In this document: positions 61,431 to 64,000 of the stretch, in pieces
Layout of the letters: each line of letters opens with the position of its first letter
How positions within the stretch are numbered: position 1 is the first letter of the stretch
Assembly: GCF_904848585.1 (NCBI RefSeq)
Contig: NZ_CAJHCR010000001.1
Coordinates: forward strand, 124,001-188,000
Source: Paraburkholderia kirstenboschensis
GTDB lineage: Bacteria; Pseudomonadota; Gammaproteobacteria; Burkholderiales; Burkholderiaceae
Direction: 5' to 3'
Length of the DNA stretch: 64,000 nt
The notes under the pieces: model-generated
Told to the model about the DNA's origin: nothing
Databases searched by the model: none
Seen by the model: only the letters and a program-made list of their open reading frames with translations
Position numbers and translations under genes: made by a program

Positions 61431-61604
61431 TGCATTCTCCCAATAGTGCGGCGGTGCGTGACGCAGCCGGTCGGCTCGCCACGGGGCACTCGCTATAATC
61501 ACGGACCGATGTCATTTTACCGACGCCGCCCCCATTTGCCTAAGGCCGCCGCGCGGCCGCAGCCCGAAGCCGTTTTCGCCTCGTCGCCTCATAGTTCATA
61601 TCCA

Positions 61605-62657
61605 ATGTCTCAAACCGATTCCGCCGAATTCGTTGCCGGCTATCCGCTAAAGGCGCACAACACGTTCGGCTTCGATGTCCGGGCGCAGTGGGCGTGCCGC
61701 ATCGAGCGCGAAGCGCAATTGCTCGCAGCGGTGCGCGATCCGCGCGCGGCCGGCTTGCCGCGTCTCGTGCTGGGCGGCGGCAGCAATGTCGTGCTGGCAG
61801 GCGACTTCGCTGGACTCGTGCTGCTGGTGGCCTTGCGCGGGCGCCGGATCGTGCGCGAGGACGCCGACGCCGTGTATGTCGAAGCGGCCGCCGGCGAACC
61901 GTGGCACGACTTCGTTGCCTGGACTCTCGCTCAAGGGCTGCCCGGCCTCGAAAATCTTGCGCTGATTCCGGGGACGGTGGGCGCGGCGCCGATTCAAAAC
62001 ATCGGCGCGTACGGCCTCGAAATGTGCGAGCGCTTCGCGTCGCTGCGGGCCGTCGAGCTTGCGTCGGGTGAGACCGTCGAGTTCGATGCGCAGGCTTGCG
62101 CGTTCGGCTACCGCGACAGCTTTTTCAAGCGCGAAGGGCGCGATCGTTTCGTGATCACGTCGGTCGTTTTCCGTTTACCGAAGGCGTGGCAACCGCGCGC
62201 GGGTTATGCGGATCTGGCGCGCGAACTCGCCGCCAACGGCTATGCCGCAAATTGCGAGCAGCCCGACGCGCAGGCGATCTTCGACGCCGTCGTCGCGGTG
62301 CGGCGCGCGAAGTTGCCCGACCCGCTCGAACTGGGTAATGCGGGGAGCTTCTTCAAGAATCCGGTGATCGACGCCTCCCAGTTCGAGGCGCTGAAAAGCA
62401 AGGAGCCGGACGTGGTCTCCTACGCCCAGCCGGACGGACGCGTAAAACTTGCGGCGGGCTGGTTGATCGACCGGTGCGGGTGGAAGGGCCGCGCGCTGGG
62501 CGCCGCCGGCGTTCATGAGCGCCAGGCGCTGGTGCTGGTCAATCGTGGCGGTGCGAGCGGGGCCGATGTGCTGGCGCTTGCACGAGCAATTCAACACGAT
62601 GTGCGGGTGAGATTTGGCGTCGAACTGGAAGCCGAGCCCGTGTGCGTGGGATTGTGA
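61605..62657 (+). CDS. murB: UDP-N-acetylenolpyruvoylglucosamine reductase
   Basis: The 350-residue FAD enzyme makes UDP-N-acetylmuramate for peptidoglycan. Motifs are [20 protein letters not shown] (FAD), [26 protein letters not shown] and [11 protein letters not shown] with the catalytic Ser. It is of the type I (E. coli-like) class. ATG 61605 gives a normal length; ATG 61509 would add a 32-residue basic head of doubtful meaning. Neither has a strong ribosome site. Confidence 0.93.
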   Translation: MSQTDSAEFVAGYPLKAHNTFGFDVRAQWACRIEREAQLLAAVRDPRAAGLPRLVLGGGSNVVLAGDFAGLVLLVALRGRRIVREDADAVYVEAAAGEPWHDFVAWTLAQGLPGLENLALIPGTVGAAPIQNIGAYGLEMCERFASLRAVELASGETVEFDAQACAFGYRDSFFKREGRDRFVITSVVFRLPKAWQPRAGYADLARELAANGYAANCEQPDAQAIFDAVVAVRRAKLPDPLELGNAGSFFKNPVIDASQFEALKSKEPDVVSYAQPDGRVKLAAGWLIDRCGWKGRALGAAGVHERQALVLVNRGGASGADVLALARAIQHDVRVRFGVELEAEPVCVGL

Positions 62658-62959
62658 GCGGCGCTTCGGAGCGGGGTGCCGGTCGCGGATGATTAGTGGT
62701 CGCCGCAAGCGGGTCTGATAAGCCGCTAACCGTCTGACGGTGAGTAAAAAAATAAAGGCGCCGGGGCTTTTGGCCCCGGCGCCTTTTTCTGAGTCTGCGT
62801 TCTGGCTTCAGCCGCGCTTTCGGCGCATCACGCCTCTGTCGCGGCTTGGGCGTCGCCGTCCGCTACCGTGAGCCGCGCTGACTGGACCTCTCGGCGCTTA
62901 ACTTCACACTGGCGCGAAGTTGGCCTGCACCGGAGCTAGCCGCTCAGCCGCTCAGCCGC
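62658..62959. other. Convergent gap between murB and argG
   Basis: Apart from the terminator at 62750-62790 and the octamer repeats touching the argG stop, I see nothing coding or regulatory in these 302 bases. Confidence 0.6.
62750..62790 (+). terminator. Rho-independent terminator after murB
   Basis: GGCGCCGGGGC (62757-62767) pairs with GCCCCGGCGCC (62773-62783) around TTTTG, extended by three A-T pairs and followed by TTTTT. The A-run on its left makes it usable from the opposite strand too. Confidence 0.93.
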
Positions 62960-62962
62960 TCA
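62939..62962 (-). repeat. Octamer tandem repeat touching the argG stop codon
   Basis: GCCGCTCA is repeated three times without change (62939-62962). Read on the coding strand of argG the unit is TGAGCGGC, and the stop codon TGA is the first three bases of the first copy. Confidence 0.9.
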
Positions 62963-64000
62963 GCCGCGCTGACGGCGGGCGTTCTCCGCGATTCGCATAC
63001 GCAAAGCGTTGAGCTTGATGAAGCCGCCGGCATCGGCCTGGTTGTAGGCGCCGCCGTCGTCGTCGAACGTTGCGATGGTCTTGTCGAACAACGTTTCCTT
63101 CGAATCGCGAGCGACCACCGACACGCTGCCCTTGTACAGCTTCACGCGCACCCAGCCGTTGACCTTCTCCTGCGTGTGGTCGATCAGCACCTGAATCGCG
63201 CGGCGCTCCGGGCTCCACCAGTAGCCGTTATAAATCAGCGACGCGTAGCGAGCCATCAGGTCGTCTTTCAGGTGCGCGACTTCACGGTCGAGCGTGATCG
63301 ACTCGATACCGCGGTGCGCCTTCAACATGATCGTGCCGCCCGGCGTTTCATAGCAGCCGCGCGACTTCATGCCTACATAGCGGTTTTCCACCAGGTCCAG
63401 ACGACCGATGCCGTGCTTCCCGCCAAGGCGGTTCAACTCGGTCAGCATTTCAGCGGCCGACAGCCGCTTGCCGTTGATCGCGACCGGATCGCCGTGTTCG
63501 TACTCGATGTCGAGGTATTCCGCCTGATCCGGCGCCTGTTCCGGCGACACGGTCCAGCGCCACATATCGGCTTCAGCTTCGGCCTTCGGGTCTTCCAGAT
63601 GACGGCCTTCGAACGAGATGTGCAACAGGTTCGCGTCCATTGAATACGGTGCGCCGCCTTGCTTGTGCTTCATTTCGATCGGAATGCCGGCTTTTTCCGC
63701 GTACGCGAGCAGCTTTTCGCGCGACAGCAGATCCCATTCACGCCACGGTGCGATCACCTTGATGCCAGGTTCCAGTGCGTAGTAGCCGAGTTCGAAGCGA
63801 ACCTGGTCGTTGCCCTTGCCGGTTGCGCCGTGCGACACCGCCTGCGCGCCGGTGGCGCGGGCGATTTCGATCTGACGCTTCGCGATCAGCGGACGCGCGA
63901 TCGACGTGCCCAGCAGGTATTCGCCTTCATAGATTGTGTTCGCACGGAACATCGGGAACACGTAGTCGCGCACGAATTCTTCGCGCAGGTCTTCGATGAA
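62960..64000 (-). CDS. argG: Argininosuccinate synthase, C-terminal part (5' end beyond window)
   Basis: The open frame runs from the window edge to the stop at 62960-62962 (~346 residues). The enzyme joins citrulline and aspartate in arginine synthesis. Conserved parts are [60 protein letters not shown] and [20 protein letters not shown]. The missing part should hold the N-terminal ATP pyrophosphatase loop. The frame is still open across 63973-64000. Confidence 0.95.
   Translation of the reverse strand, partial: FIEDLREEFVRDYVFPMFRANTIYEGEYLLGTSIARPLIAKRQIEIARATGAQAVSHGATGKGNDQVRFELGYYALEPGIKVIAPWREWDLLSREKLLAYAEKAGIPIEMKHKQGGAPYSMDANLLHISFEGRHLEDPKAEAEADMWRWTVSPEQAPDQAEYLDIEYEHGDPVAINGKRLSAAEMLTELNRLGGKHGIGRLDLVENRYVGMKSRGCYETPGGTIMLKAHRGIESITLDREVAHLKDDLMARYASLIYNGYWWSPERRAIQVLIDHTQEKVNGWVRVKLYKGSVSVVARDSKETLFDKTIATFDDDGGAYNQADAGGFIKLNALRMRIAENARRQRG

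Noticed and set aside
1..64000. tRNA, rRNA, CRISPR arrays and intact insertion sequences
   Set aside because: I looked for T-loop motifs, regularly spaced repeats and transposase motifs and found none that hold up by eye; a dedicated search could still find a small RNA.

Overview
The window is a GC-rich chromosomal segment of a beta-proteobacterium, most probably Paraburkholderia or another Burkholderiaceae. I judge this from base composition, protein resemblance and the housekeeping neighbourhoods: argG, murB, yajQ, plsY; queG-tsaE-amiC; a kynBUA operon with a divergent Lrp-type gene; and zur-znuACB. No rRNA, tRNA, CRISPR array, intact insertion sequence or replication origin was seen. Both ends cut genes: an RND efflux pump on the left and argG on the right.

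Layout. 1-1.95 kb: end of an RND pump gene and its outer-membrane channel lipoprotein, closed by a strong terminator. 2.05-3.46 kb: an NCS2 uracil/xanthine permease. 3.9-7.6 kb: a xylulokinase and the glutathione-dependent formaldehyde oxidation pair (S-hydroxymethylglutathione dehydrogenase, S-formylglutathione hydrolase). 7.6-10.9 kb: zinc uptake operon zur-znuA-znuC-znuB, with an unusual His-rich tail on the ATPase. 11.0-21.4 kb: polyol (sorbitol/mannitol/arabitol) catabolism in two facing operons: sorbitol dehydrogenase, CUT1 ABC transporter and HAD phosphatase on +; mannitol dehydrogenase, xylulokinase and SorC-type regulator on -. Both promoters carry the same 14-bp dyad sites at 19-bp spacing. 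21.7-29.8 kb: an AraC regulator and a second sugar/polyol operon (CUT2 ABC transporter, zinc alcohol dehydrogenase, FGGY kinase, L-xylulose-reductase-like SDR) whose substrate is not known.

29.85-39.9 kb is an accessory region: a TPR-glycosyltransferase fusion, then a VgrG island of the type VI secretion system with a DUF4123 adaptor, two DUF3304-type lipoprotein (probable immunity) genes and a Tle1 phospholipase effector. Between the two lipoprotein genes lies a scar made of a 5' fragment of a second Tle1 gene joined to a frameshifted 3' fragment of a second adaptor gene. This is the remains of a duplicated toxin module.

40.1-64 kb returns to core genes: tryptophan-to-anthranilate degradation (kynBUA, Lrp regulator), flavin reductase, msrA, DUF72, cyclopropane fatty acid synthase, pdxH, tcdA, a CnoX-type thioredoxin, pirin, an EamA exporter, amiC, tsaE, queG, ogt, xerD, an acyl-CoA ligase, a YbaK deacylase, plsY, yajQ, murB and argG.

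The most notable points are the effector/immunity scar at 36.2-39.9 kb, the shared operator array of the polyol regulon, strong stem-loops placed directly after both ABC binding-protein genes, and the metal-binding tail of ZnuC.
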